From Mycobacterium sherrisii (GTDB lineage: Bacteria; Actinomycetota; Actinomycetes; Mycobacteriales; Mycobacteriaceae), in assembly GCF_002102355.1 (NCBI RefSeq), contig NZ_LQPT01000084.1, forward strand, positions 62,001-126,000: a stretch of DNA of 64,000 nt. Direction: 5' to 3'. Position 1 is the first letter of the stretch; each line of letters starts with the position of its first letter. The notes under the pieces were generated by a model. It had not been told where the DNA came from. It made no database searches and saw only the letters and a program-made list of their open reading frames with translations. This document shows, one piece after another, positions 34,441-42,356 of this stretch. The position numbers and the translations under genes were made by a program.

Positions 34441-36806
34441 GAGATGCCTGAATGCGTTGTCGGGGCGGGGCTGCGGCTCACACGCACCTTGATGTTCTTC
34501 ATCAACGGTTGGTTGCTTTGGGTGCTGTAATCACCGGCTGCGATCAGAGCGTTCATCTCCGGCATGTAGCCGGCGGCACAGCCTCGCGGCAGGTCGTAGT
34601 CGACGGCCCGGTAGCGCTGTAACGTGCGCTGGCTACCGTCGCGGGCCGTGGCCACGATGTCGACCGGAGTTCCCGGTTCAATGTGGCGGGCCCGCATGTC
34701 GTCGCGGTTCATCAGGATGAGGGTGCGCAGGTTGGCAATCCCGCGATAGCGGTCGTTGTCGGAATAGATCGTGGTGTTCCACTGGTCATGGCTGCGCATC
34801 GTCTGCAGGATCAGGACGTCGTCATCCAGGGGTGCTTGGGGCAACGGAGCACTAGAGAATTCCGCCCGGCCGGAGGGTGTCAAGAAGACCAACTCGCGCG
34901 CGGGCTGACGGATCCGGAAACCCAGCGGCAGGCGCACACGGCGGTTGAAATCCTCGAACCCGTCGAGCACCTGGGCCATCGTGTCGCGGATGCGGTCGTA
35001 GTCTTCGATGTAGGACTCCCACGGTGTCTTGCTGCCGGGCAGCGTGGCGCGGGCGATGCCGGCAATGATGGCCGGTTCGGATAAAAGGTGCGGCGAGGCA
35101 GGCTTTTTCATCCCCACCGACAGGTGCACCATGCTCATGGAGTCCTCCACGGAGGTGGCTTGCAGGCCGCGTTTTTGGTGGTCCTTCTCGGTGCGGCCCA
35201 GACAAGGCAGGATCAGCGCCTGCTGCCCGTGTACCAGGTGGCTGCGGTTGAGCTTGGTGCTGACGTGCACGGTCAGCGTGCAGCGCCGCAGGCCCCGAAA
35301 GGTGTAATCGGTGTCGGGGGCGGCCAGCGCGAAATTGCCGCCCATGCCGACGAATACCTTGACGCGCTCGTCGTTCATCGCGGCGATGGTGTCGACCGTG
35401 TCCATCCCGTGTTCGCGAGGGGGTTCGATGTGACAGACGGTCGCAAGCCGGTCCAGAAATTCCGGGGCCGGACGGTGGTCGATGCCGCAGGTGCGGTTGC
35501 CTTGCACGTTGCTGTGCCCGCGCACCGGCGACGGGCCGGCACCCTCGCGGCCTAGATTCCCCCGCAGCAGAAGGACATTGATGATCTCGCGGATGGCGTC
35601 GACGCCGTGCTCATGCTGGGTGACCCCCAGACACCAACTGATCAGGGTGCGGTCCGACCGGGAGTACACCTCCGCGGCTTTCAAGATGTCGGCGCGGCTC
35701 AGCCCAGATTGCAGTTCGAGTTCTGTCCAACTGGTGGACTCGCAGACAGCGCGGTACTCCTCGAATCCTTCGGTGTAGCGGGCGATGAACTCGTGATCGA
35801 GTGCCTTGGGATTGCGCCGGCCTTCCTCCAGCACCGCCTTGGCGATCCCGCGCATCAGCGCCATGTCTCCCCCGGCCCGCACCTGCAGGTTCAGCGTGCT
35901 GGTCCGGGTGGCCTTGAACATCGCCATCTGCCCGATCTCATGAGGGACGATGGTCCGCGTTGCCGCGGCCTCGACGAGCGGATTGACGTGCACGATCTGT
36001 GCGCCCCGGCGATACGCTTCGGCCAGCGCGGTCAGCATGCGCGGAGCGTTGGACGCCGCGTTGACGCCCATGATGAACAGGGCATCGGCCGTCTGCCAGT
36101 CCTTGAGGTCGGCCGTTCCCTTGCCGGTCCCGATCGCGGCCTGCAGCGCGCGCCCGGAAGCTTCGTGGCACATGTTGGAGCAGTCGGGCAGGTTGTTGGT
36201 GCCGAACTCGCGGGCGAACAGTTGATAGAGGAACGTGGCCTCGTTGCCCAGCCGGCCCGAGGTGTAGAACGCCGCCTGGTTGGGATTGTCGAGGGCACGC
36301 AGTTCCCGACCAACCAGGTCGAAGGCGTCCCGCCAGCTGATCGGGCGGTAGCGGTCGCTCGAGGCGTCGTAGACCAGGGGTTCGGTGAGCCGACCCTGGT
36401 CTTCCAGAGCGAAATCCGACCACCCAGACAACTCCGTGACGGTGTGCTGCGCGAAGAACTCCGCGGTCACCCGCTTGGAGGTCATCTCCCAGGTGACGTG
36501 TTTGATGCCGTTTTCGCAGATGTCGAGGCGTAGGCCCTTGGTGTCGTCCGGCCATGCGCAGCCGGGACAGTCAAATCCGCCGTTCTCGTGGTTCATCCGG
36601 TGGATGGCTCGCGCTCCGTCGACCACAGCGTGTTCCCGAAGCAGGAACTGGGTCACGCTCTTGGCCGCCCCCCAGCCGGCGGCCGGATGGTGGTAGGGGT
36701 GGTGGCTTGGCGTTTTGCCGGGAGCCGGGCCGTCACCACCGAGAGATGTTGGCGCCGTGTCCAATTCGTCATCGCGAGCGGACCGTCCGTCCACTGGTGC
36801 AGCCAT
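34437..36806 (-). CDS. YdeP/FdhF-type molybdopterin oxidoreductase
   Basis: 789-residue bis-MGD enzyme of the YdeP (FdhF-like) branch. The N-terminal iron-sulfur region has only a CPGC pair (Cys80, Cys83 in GGFDCPGCAWPD), not the four-Cys cluster of classical formate dehydrogenases. The Mo-site region reads PDCSNMCHEASG with Cys209 and Cys213; MGVNAASNAPRM and GHSNVQGNRT are cofactor segments. AGGAG before ATG 36806 decides the start; the longer frame to 36935 is not needed. YdeP relatives are linked to acid and redox stress, and formate is not proven. It leads the operon with cydA, cydB, a Usp gene, fdhD and the FUSC gene. Confidence 0.88.
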   Translation of the reverse strand: MAAPVDGRSARDDELDTAPTSLGGDGPAPGKTPSHHPYHHPAAGWGAAKSVTQFLLREHAVVDGARAIHRMNHENGGFDCPGCAWPDDTKGLRLDICENGIKHVTWEMTSKRVTAEFFAQHTVTELSGWSDFALEDQGRLTEPLVYDASSDRYRPISWRDAFDLVGRELRALDNPNQAAFYTSGRLGNEATFLYQLFAREFGTNNLPDCSNMCHEASGRALQAAIGTGKGTADLKDWQTADALFIMGVNAASNAPRMLTALAEAYRRGAQIVHVNPLVEAAATRTIVPHEIGQMAMFKATRTSTLNLQVRAGGDMALMRGIAKAVLEEGRRNPKALDHEFIARYTEGFEEYRAVCESTSWTELELQSGLSRADILKAAEVYSRSDRTLISWCLGVTQHEHGVDAIREIINVLLLRGNLGREGAGPSPVRGHSNVQGNRTCGIDHRPAPEFLDRLATVCHIEPPREHGMDTVDTIAAMNDERVKVFVGMGGNFALAAPDTDYTFRGLRRCTLTVHVSTKLNRSHLVHGQQALILPCLGRTEKDHQKRGLQATSVEDSMSMVHLSVGMKKPASPHLLSEPAIIAGIARATLPGSKTPWESYIEDYDRIRDTMAQVLDGFEDFNRRVRLPLGFRIRQPARELVFLTPSGRAEFSSAPLPQAPLDDDVLILQTMRSHDQWNTTIYSDNDRYRGIANLRTLILMNRDDMRARHIEPGTPVDIVATARDGSQRTLQRYRAVDYDLPRGCAAGYMPEMNALIAAGDYSTQSNQPLMKNIKVRVSRSPAPTTHSGIS

Positions 36807-37029
36807 CGCCACCGCTCCTTCCCGCGGTTCCGCACGGTCGACACGGCGGCGACGGGGCCGAGATGTCGGGAACCGCGCCGCCAATGCTTCAGCAAACGCG
36901 GGGGTGGTGAATAGAGTCGTTTGACTCAGCCGCAAGCAGGCCCCGGCGCGAGGTAGCGATCCGCCGGCGCTCGTTCACCCCGGCGTTGAGCCAGAAACGC
37001 CCCGCGTGAAGCAACCAACGTCGCCCCGA

Positions 37030-37296
37030 TCACTCGTCGACGATGGCCAACTCCCCGCGCCGTACCGCCTCGATGATCGATTCACGCAGCGCCGAACACA
37101 CCAGGAACACACCGCGATTCGCATGCGGAGCGACCTGTTGAGCGGCCACGCGTTCGGCGCACCGCTCGGCCGCCTCGGCGTTCCACTGCACACTGGTCTG
37201 ATTCCAGGTGCTCTTGCGGACCAGCACCCTGGCTGCGCAGCGACCGCACGTCACCGGCACCATCGGCATCTCGTCGAGCCGATTGTCCGTTCTCAC
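37030..37296 (-). CDS. small CxxC protein coupled to kshA (88 aa)
   Basis: GTG 37296 overlaps the kshA stop (GTGA), so it is probably translated with it. The protein has a CGRC pair near residue 19 and single Cys later (AAERC, LVCSALR). Three or four Cys could form a zinc site or a small iron-sulfur site, but there is no full ferredoxin pattern. I recall similar short proteins next to oxygenase genes in mycobacteria, without a known function. A redox or assembly helper for KshA is a guess. Confidence 0.65.
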   Translation of the reverse strand: MRTDNRLDEMPMVPVTCGRCAARVLVRKSTWNQTSVQWNAEAAERCAERVAAQQVAPHANRGVFLVCSALRESIIEAVRRGELAIVDE

Positions 37297-38405
37297 CTGA
37301 CCGCCAGGTTGGCTTCGACCTCTTTCATCCAGGCCTGGTAGGGCCGGGTGGTGTCGAGTTCGAACTCGAAGCGGTCCACCATATCCGGCTCCACGTCCGC
37401 GACGTCGACATAGAACTGCTGATACCACCGCCGCAACTGGTAGACCGGGCCATCCTCCTCGACCAGCAGCGGGTTGTCGATGCGCGCCTTGTGCCGCCAG
37501 ATCGCGACGTCCTGCTCGAAACCCAATTTGATGTAGTCGCCCAACGTGATCGCGGTCTGCATGGCCTGATCGCCGGGCAGCGCCTCGGACTTCTTGACGA
37601 TGATGCCGTATTGCAGCACAAAAGAATTCGAGTCAATCGGGTAGTGACAGTTGATGAGAATCGATTCAGCGTCGCCGTGCTCGTAGTGATAGGTCAGGTC
37701 GTCGATCATGAAAGACGGGCCATAGTAGGATGCGACCGAGGTGTTGCCCAGCATGCGGGAACCCTCTGCACCGGCCAGGTCGGGTCGGCCTTCGCCGTTC
37801 ATATATTGCGTCGCGACGTGTCCCTCGAAGATGTTCTTGAAATAGGTCGGCAGCGCGCCGTGGATGTAGTAGAAGTGCGCCATATCGACGACGTTGTCGA
37901 TGATTTCGCGACAGTTGCTGTGCACCACGGTGGTGTACCAATGCCAGTCCGTCCAGCCGTCGCTGGTGGCCCCTTCGATGCGCGGAATGGTGACCTCCGG
38001 CGGCGGCGGGTTGCGCTCCGGGTCATTCCAGACGAAGAGCATGCCGTCCTGTTCCAGAGTGGTCCAGGTTGCGGTGCGGGCTGACCGGGGGGCGCGCCGC
38101 GCGTAGGGCACCCGCTTGCAGCGGCCGTCGCCGCCCCATCGCCAGTCGTGAAACGGACAGGCGATCTCGTCGCCCTTGACCTCGCCCTGGGAGAGGTCGC
38201 CGCCCATGTGCCGGCAGTAGCTGTCCAGCACATTGAGCTTGTCGTCGCCGCCGCGGAACACGACGAGTTTCTGGCCGAAGGCGTTGACGGCGTGCGGCTT
38301 TCCGTCACCGAACTGTTTGATCAGGCCCAGGCAATGCCAGCCCCGGGCGAACCGCGTCGGTACGGCTTGGGCTTCGATGAGCCGGACTTCGTCGGTGTCC
38401 TGCAT
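37293..38405 (-). CDS. kshA: 3-ketosteroid 9-alpha-hydroxylase oxygenase subunit
   Basis: 370-residue Rieske non-haem iron oxygenase. Rieske ligands Cys64/His66 (CRHMGG) and Cys83/His86 (CPFHDW); mononuclear-iron residues Asn171, Asp174, His177 and His182 in NVVDMAHFYYIHG; a typical KshA wording GALPTYFKNIFEGH. KshA hydroxylates C9 of 3-ketosteroids and, together with KstD, opens ring B. Electrons come from KshB, which is not in this window. The divergent kstD starts 99 bp away. Mycobacteria often hold several KshA paralogues with different steroid ranges, and which one this is cannot be told. Confidence 0.9.
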   Translation of the reverse strand: MQDTDEVRLIEAQAVPTRFARGWHCLGLIKQFGDGKPHAVNAFGQKLVVFRGGDDKLNVLDSYCRHMGGDLSQGEVKGDEIACPFHDWRWGGDGRCKRVPYARRAPRSARTATWTTLEQDGMLFVWNDPERNPPPPEVTIPRIEGATSDGWTDWHWYTTVVHSNCREIIDNVVDMAHFYYIHGALPTYFKNIFEGHVATQYMNGEGRPDLAGAEGSRMLGNTSVASYYGPSFMIDDLTYHYEHGDAESILINCHYPIDSNSFVLQYGIIVKKSEALPGDQAMQTAITLGDYIKLGFEQDVAIWRHKARIDNPLLVEEDGPVYQLRRWYQQFYVDVADVEPDMVDRFEFELDTTRPYQAWMKEVEANLAVR

Positions 38406-38418
38406 CCAACCGATTCAA

Positions 38419-38444
38419 CTCTCCCGGCGCCCCGTGCGGGAGAG
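38419..38444. promoter_or_regulatory. inverted repeat in the kshA-kstD divergent promoter
   Basis: CTCTCCCG (38419-38426) and CGGGAGAG (38437-38444) are perfect 8-bp arms with a 10-nt spacer, centred in the 99-bp gap between the two divergent starts. It could be a shared operator. It does not look like the AAC/GTT-type KstR motif as I remember it. Confidence 0.45.
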
Positions 38445-38504
38445 CTGTTCCACTCATCAGGACGGCTATTCCTGCACTGCTGCGCCCGGGCCTACGGTTT
38501 CGGC

Positions 38505-40202
38505 GTGACCCCGGATGGCGCGACGATCCCGCCCGGGCTGGCCGTCGCCGACACCACCGTTGACCTGCTGATCGTCGGCTCGGGCACCGGAATGGCGGCG
38601 GCGCTGTCCGCGCACGAACTCGGGCTGTCGGTGCTGATCGTGGAGAAGGCGGCGCACGTGGGCGGATCGACCGCCAGATCCGGTGGAGCGCTGTGGCTGC
38701 CCGCCGGTCCGATGCTGCGGGCCGCCGGCGACACCGAGGAGGACGCCGCGACCTACCTCGACGCGGTCGTCGCGGGCTCGGCACCCCGGGCGCGTTGGGA
38801 GGCGTTCCTGTCCCATGTTTGCCCGGCGGTTGCGATGCTGGGGCGGCAGACGACCCTGCGGTTCTTCTGGGCTCGCGACTACTCCGACTATCACCCCGAG
38901 GAACCCGGGGGCAGCGCCGCGGGGCGCACCTGTGAATGCCACCCCTTCGACACGTCGCTGCTCGGCGCGTACCGCACTCGCTTGGAGCCGGGCCTGATGG
39001 AGGCGGCGGTCCCGATCCCGACGACGGGTGCCGACTATCGCTGGATGAATCTCGTCGCGCGCGTCCCGGGCAAGGGCATTCCGACGTTCGCCAAGCGGCT
39101 GGCGCAGGGCGTGGGCGGCCGGTTGCTGGGCCGCCACTACGCCGCGGGCGGCCAGGGTCTGGCGGCCGGCCTGTTCGCCGGTGTGCTACGGGCGGGCATC
39201 CCGGTGTGGACCGATGCTCCCCTGCTGCGCCTGCACGGCGACGGCGACCGCGTCCGGGGCGCGGTCGTGCAGCACGGTGGCCGGGAGGTGCTGATCACCG
39301 CACGCCGCGGTGTCGTGCTGGCCACCGGCGGGTTCGACCACAGCATGGACATGCGGTGGAAATTTCAGTCCGAGTCGCTGGGCGCGCACCTGAGCCTGGG
39401 GGCGGCGGCCAACACCGGTGACGGGATCCGCGCCGGGCAGGAACGCGGCGGCGGCATCGGTCTGATGGACCAGGCCTGGTGGTTCCCGGCGGTCGCGCCG
39501 CTGCCCGGCGCGGCCCCCGCGGTCATGCTGGCCGAACGGTCACTTCCGGGCAGCCTGATCGTGGACCAGCACGGCCGTCGCTTCGCCAACGAATCGTCGG
39601 ACTACATGTCCTTCGGTCAACGGCTGCTCGGGCTGGAGCGGTCCGGCAGCCCCGTCGAAACCATGTGGATCATCTTCGACCAGCACTACCGCAACAGTTA
39701 TGTCTTTGGGGCGCAAGTATTTCCCCGCATGCGCATCCCGCGCGCGTGGTACGACGCCGGCATTGCCGCTCGGGGCGACGACTTCGCGCAACTGGCGGCC
39801 CGGATCGGATTGCCGGTACCGGAGTTCACCGCCACCATCAACCGCTTCAACCGCAATGCTGCCGCCGGTGAAGATCCCGACTTCGGCCGCGGCCGCAGTG
39901 CCTACGACCGGTACTACGGCGACCCGACGATATCGCCCAACCCCAACCTGCGTGCGCTGACCAAGGGTCCGTTCTACGCGGTGCGGATGGTGTTGAGCGA
40001 CCTGGGCACGTGCGGCGGGTTGACCGTCGATCACCGGGGACGGGTGCTGCGCGAGGACGGCGCCGTCATCGACGGGCTGTGGGCCGTCGGCAACACCGCC
40101 ACCAACGTGTTCGGCACGACGTACCCGGGCGCGGGTGCGACCATCGCGCAGGGACTGGTCTACGGCTACATCGCGGCCCGTGACGCCGCGGGCACCGGTT
40201 AA
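38505..40202 (+). CDS. kstD: 3-ketosteroid delta1-dehydrogenase
   Basis: 565 residues, the usual KstD length. FAD motif GSGTG at residues 25-29 followed by Glu in VLIVEK; GGSTARSGGALWLP; SAYDRYYGDPTISPNPNL; LGDL-like LSDLGTCGGL; and TTYPGAGATIAQG, which contains the active-site Tyr-Pro-Gly-x-Gly. The enzyme desaturates C1-C2 of 3-ketosteroids. GTG 38505 is used since upstream sequence is the opposite-strand kshA promoter. It converges on the PadR gene, the stop codons overlapping by four bases (TTAA). Confidence 0.9.
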   Translation: MTPDGATIPPGLAVADTTVDLLIVGSGTGMAAALSAHELGLSVLIVEKAAHVGGSTARSGGALWLPAGPMLRAAGDTEEDAATYLDAVVAGSAPRARWEAFLSHVCPAVAMLGRQTTLRFFWARDYSDYHPEEPGGSAAGRTCECHPFDTSLLGAYRTRLEPGLMEAAVPIPTTGADYRWMNLVARVPGKGIPTFAKRLAQGVGGRLLGRHYAAGGQGLAAGLFAGVLRAGIPVWTDAPLLRLHGDGDRVRGAVVQHGGREVLITARRGVVLATGGFDHSMDMRWKFQSESLGAHLSLGAAANTGDGIRAGQERGGGIGLMDQAWWFPAVAPLPGAAPAVMLAERSLPGSLIVDQHGRRFANESSDYMSFGQRLLGLERSGSPVETMWIIFDQHYRNSYVFGAQVFPRMRIPRAWYDAGIAARGDDFAQLAARIGLPVPEFTATINRFNRNAAAGEDPDFGRGRSAYDRYYGDPTISPNPNLRALTKGPFYAVRMVLSDLGTCGGLTVDHRGRVLREDGAVIDGLWAVGNTATNVFGTTYPGAGATIAQGLVYGYIAARDAAGTG

Positions 40203-40876
40203 TCGGCTTCGCGCCTGGCCTTGACCTGCCGTTCCACCTCGCGCCAGTAACCCGGCGTGGTCCGGGGCTTACCGTAGCCACCCTTGGGTGCGGTCTGCAG
40301 GATGCCGTCGGCCTCGTCGATCTCCTTCATCAACTCCAGCGCGAACTCGCGCTCAGCCGCGTAGTACTTGGCCGCCCAGCGCAGCGCGAGCACCGAATAC
40401 GCCCATGCCGGTTCGGCCTCGGCGCCCTCGGCGTCCTCGACTGCCTTACGATGCCTGGCCTCGGCGTAGGCCACGTGTTCTTGCAGCAGTTCCTTGAGCC
40501 GCGCCGGGTTGCTCAGATGGCCGAACGTGATGCGCAGCAGCACACCGTGTTTGAGGACCGGCGCATCCACCGGCGCATGATTGGTCCATGCGGTGACGGC
40601 GTCCATGCCCGCCGGGGTGATCTTGTAGAGGCGGCGGCTGCGGATCCCCTCGTCACGTTCGACGCGCGACGTGACCAGCCCCAGCCCTTCGAGTTTCTTG
40701 AGCTCGGTGTAGATCTGGCTGAACGACGGGCTCCAGTAGTAGAGGTCGACGCTCCAGTCGATCCACTTCTTCAGGTCGTAACCCGATACTTCCTCTTCGT
40801 AGGACATCATGCCCAGCAGCGCCCAGCTCGTGCCCGCCAGCATCGCCTTCCCCGGCTTTCCGCTGGTCTCCGCCAT
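40199..40876 (-). CDS. PadR family transcriptional regulator
   Basis: 225 residues. The N-terminal winged-helix PadR domain reads LLGMMSYEEEVSGYDLKKWI, FSQIYTELKKLEGLGLVTSR, RRLYKITPAG; the C-terminal half is helical (LLQEHVAYAEARHRKAVEDAEG), as in PadR-s2 or Vir-type regulators. It lies between kstD and the divergent OYE/CAR genes, so it may respond to a steroid or phenolic compound and control either. Candidate sites lie just upstream at 40900-40982. Confidence 0.88.
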   Translation of the reverse strand: MAETSGKPGKAMLAGTSWALLGMMSYEEEVSGYDLKKWIDWSVDLYYWSPSFSQIYTELKKLEGLGLVTSRVERDEGIRSRRLYKITPAGMDAVTAWTNHAPVDAPVLKHGVLLRITFGHLSNPARLKELLQEHVAYAEARHRKAVEDAEGAEAEPAWAYSVLALRWAAKYYAAEREFALELMKEIDEADGILQTAPKGGYGKPRTTPGYWREVERQVKARREAD

Positions 40877-40899
40877 GGCGCCAGGTTAACAACGGCGCG

Positions 40900-40982
40900 A
40901 GTGTGGGAACGGCACACTGACCGCTGGCCGGGACAGGGCCGCCGCGCCGATGCCCCGGGCGTCCTAGGACGCTCCTCCTAGG
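40900..40982. promoter_or_regulatory. operator-like repeats between padR and OYE/CAR genes
   Basis: AGTGTG (40900-40905) and CACACT (40913-40918) are perfect inverted arms 23 nt upstream of the PadR start. Further on, GTCCTAGGAC (40961-40970) is a perfect palindrome, and its CCTAGG core recurs at 40977-40982. Both elements sit in the 235-bp gap shared with the OYE gene. They are candidate PadR sites; no binding is shown. Confidence 0.45.
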
Positions 40983-41111
40983 CGATAGGACATGTGTCGT
41001 AGCCGGGACGGTCGGCCGACTACACCATAGAGGTCGTCCGCACGTTTAACGGGGCAGTCGGGCGTCCGTATCTCGTGGCAGGGCAAAACCCGACGAAAGG
41101 TACGGACAATC

Positions 41112-42263
41112 GTGGCTCGAAGATTCGCTGTTGCCGGTCTCAGACAACCCTTCTTCCTGGCCCTCGCGGCCGATGACGCAACAGAGCCGCGGTTGCTGCG
41201 TCCCGGCCATCCTTTACTGGCCCCGCTCCAGCTCGGTGCGCTGTACGCGCCCAACCGAATCCTGATGGCCCCGATACCGCGGACCCGTGCAACCGACGAC
41301 GGCGTCCCCACCCGGCTGATGGCCGAGTACTATGCCCAGCGCGCCAGTGCCGGCCTGATCATCACCGAGGGTGCCTTTCCGTCGGCGCGCGGCCAGGCGT
41401 ATCCCAACCAGCCCGGATTGCATACCGCCGCGCAGCAAGCAGGATGGGAGCGCGTCGCCGAAGCCGTTCATGCGTCCGGCGGTCGAATCGTCATGCAGCT
41501 CATGCACTCTGGGCGGATCTCGCACCCGGAGATTTTGGGCGGCGAGCGTCCCGTGGCGCCCTCGGCGGTCAAACCGCCCGGCGGCGTGCACACCGCCACC
41601 GGCAACCGGCCCTTCGTGATTCCTGATGAACTCACGTTCGGCGAAATACAGGACGTGATCGCCGATTTCGTCGCGGCCGCACGCCGCGCCCGGGCCGCCG
41701 GAGCCGACGGCGTGGAGATCGATGCGGCAAACGGCTACCTGCTCAGCCAATTCCTGAGCTATGACGCGAACTATCGGCGCGACGCCTACGGCGGGTCCGC
41801 ACAGGACCGCGCACGGCTGCCCAGCGAGGTGATTCGCGAAGTCGCGAACGCGATCGGACCGGGCCGGGTCGGCTTGCGCATCTCCCCCGGCAACCCCGAG
41901 AACGACATCCACGAGCCCGACCTCGAGGCCCACCTGATCCTGGCCAAGAACGCCCGCGATCTGGGATTGGCGTACCTGCACGTGCGGGTGGCCCCCGAAA
42001 GCCCGATCTTCTCCTGGTTGCGTCGCCGCTGGCCGGATCGCCTCCTGCTCAACCGCGCGTTCCAGACCACGACGACCCGCGAGCAGGCGGTCGACGTCGT
42101 CACCGACGGCACCGCCGACGCGGTGACCATCGGGCGTGCCTACGTCGCCAATCCCGATCTGGTGCGCCGCTGGACGGACGGCGCCGAACTCAACGTGCCG
42201 CGCATGCAATTCCTCTACACCGGTGGCGCGACGGGTTATACGGACTATCCGTCCATGTCCTGA
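41112..42263 (+). CDS. Old Yellow Enzyme homologue (NADH:flavin oxidoreductase, NemA-type)
   Basis: 383-residue TIM-barrel flavoprotein. Family segments: PLQLGALYAPNRILMAP, AEYYAQRASAGLIITEG, MQLMHSGRISHP and YGGSAQDRARLPSEV. In ene-reductases the substrate-binding motif is HGANGYLLxQFL; here it reads IDAANGYLLSQFL, so the first ligand residue (normally His) is Asp204, while Asn207 is kept. Substrate binding or the reaction may therefore differ. The product is about 30 residues longer at the N-terminus than usual if GTG 41112 is the start; a GAAAGG precedes it. It leads a plus-strand run with carboxylic acid reductase. Confidence 0.8.
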   Translation: MARRFAVAGLRQPFFLALAADDATEPRLLRPGHPLLAPLQLGALYAPNRILMAPIPRTRATDDGVPTRLMAEYYAQRASAGLIITEGAFPSARGQAYPNQPGLHTAAQQAGWERVAEAVHASGGRIVMQLMHSGRISHPEILGGERPVAPSAVKPPGGVHTATGNRPFVIPDELTFGEIQDVIADFVAAARRARAAGADGVEIDAANGYLLSQFLSYDANYRRDAYGGSAQDRARLPSEVIREVANAIGPGRVGLRISPGNPENDIHEPDLEAHLILAKNARDLGLAYLHVRVAPESPIFSWLRRRWPDRLLLNRAFQTTTTREQAVDVVTDGTADAVTIGRAYVANPDLVRRWTDGAELNVPRMQFLYTGGATGYTDYPSMS

Positions 42264-42356
42264 GGAGTAACCAAGGTCACACCCGAGGGCGTACACCCCA
42301 ACTCGTCCGGCCGGAGTTCTGCCTCGAAGAACAGATAAAGACGGAAGGACACCCCC

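Noticed and set aside
37030-37296. Naming the small CxxC protein a ferredoxin
   Set aside because: It has too few Cys in the right spacing for a plant-type or bacterial ferredoxin.
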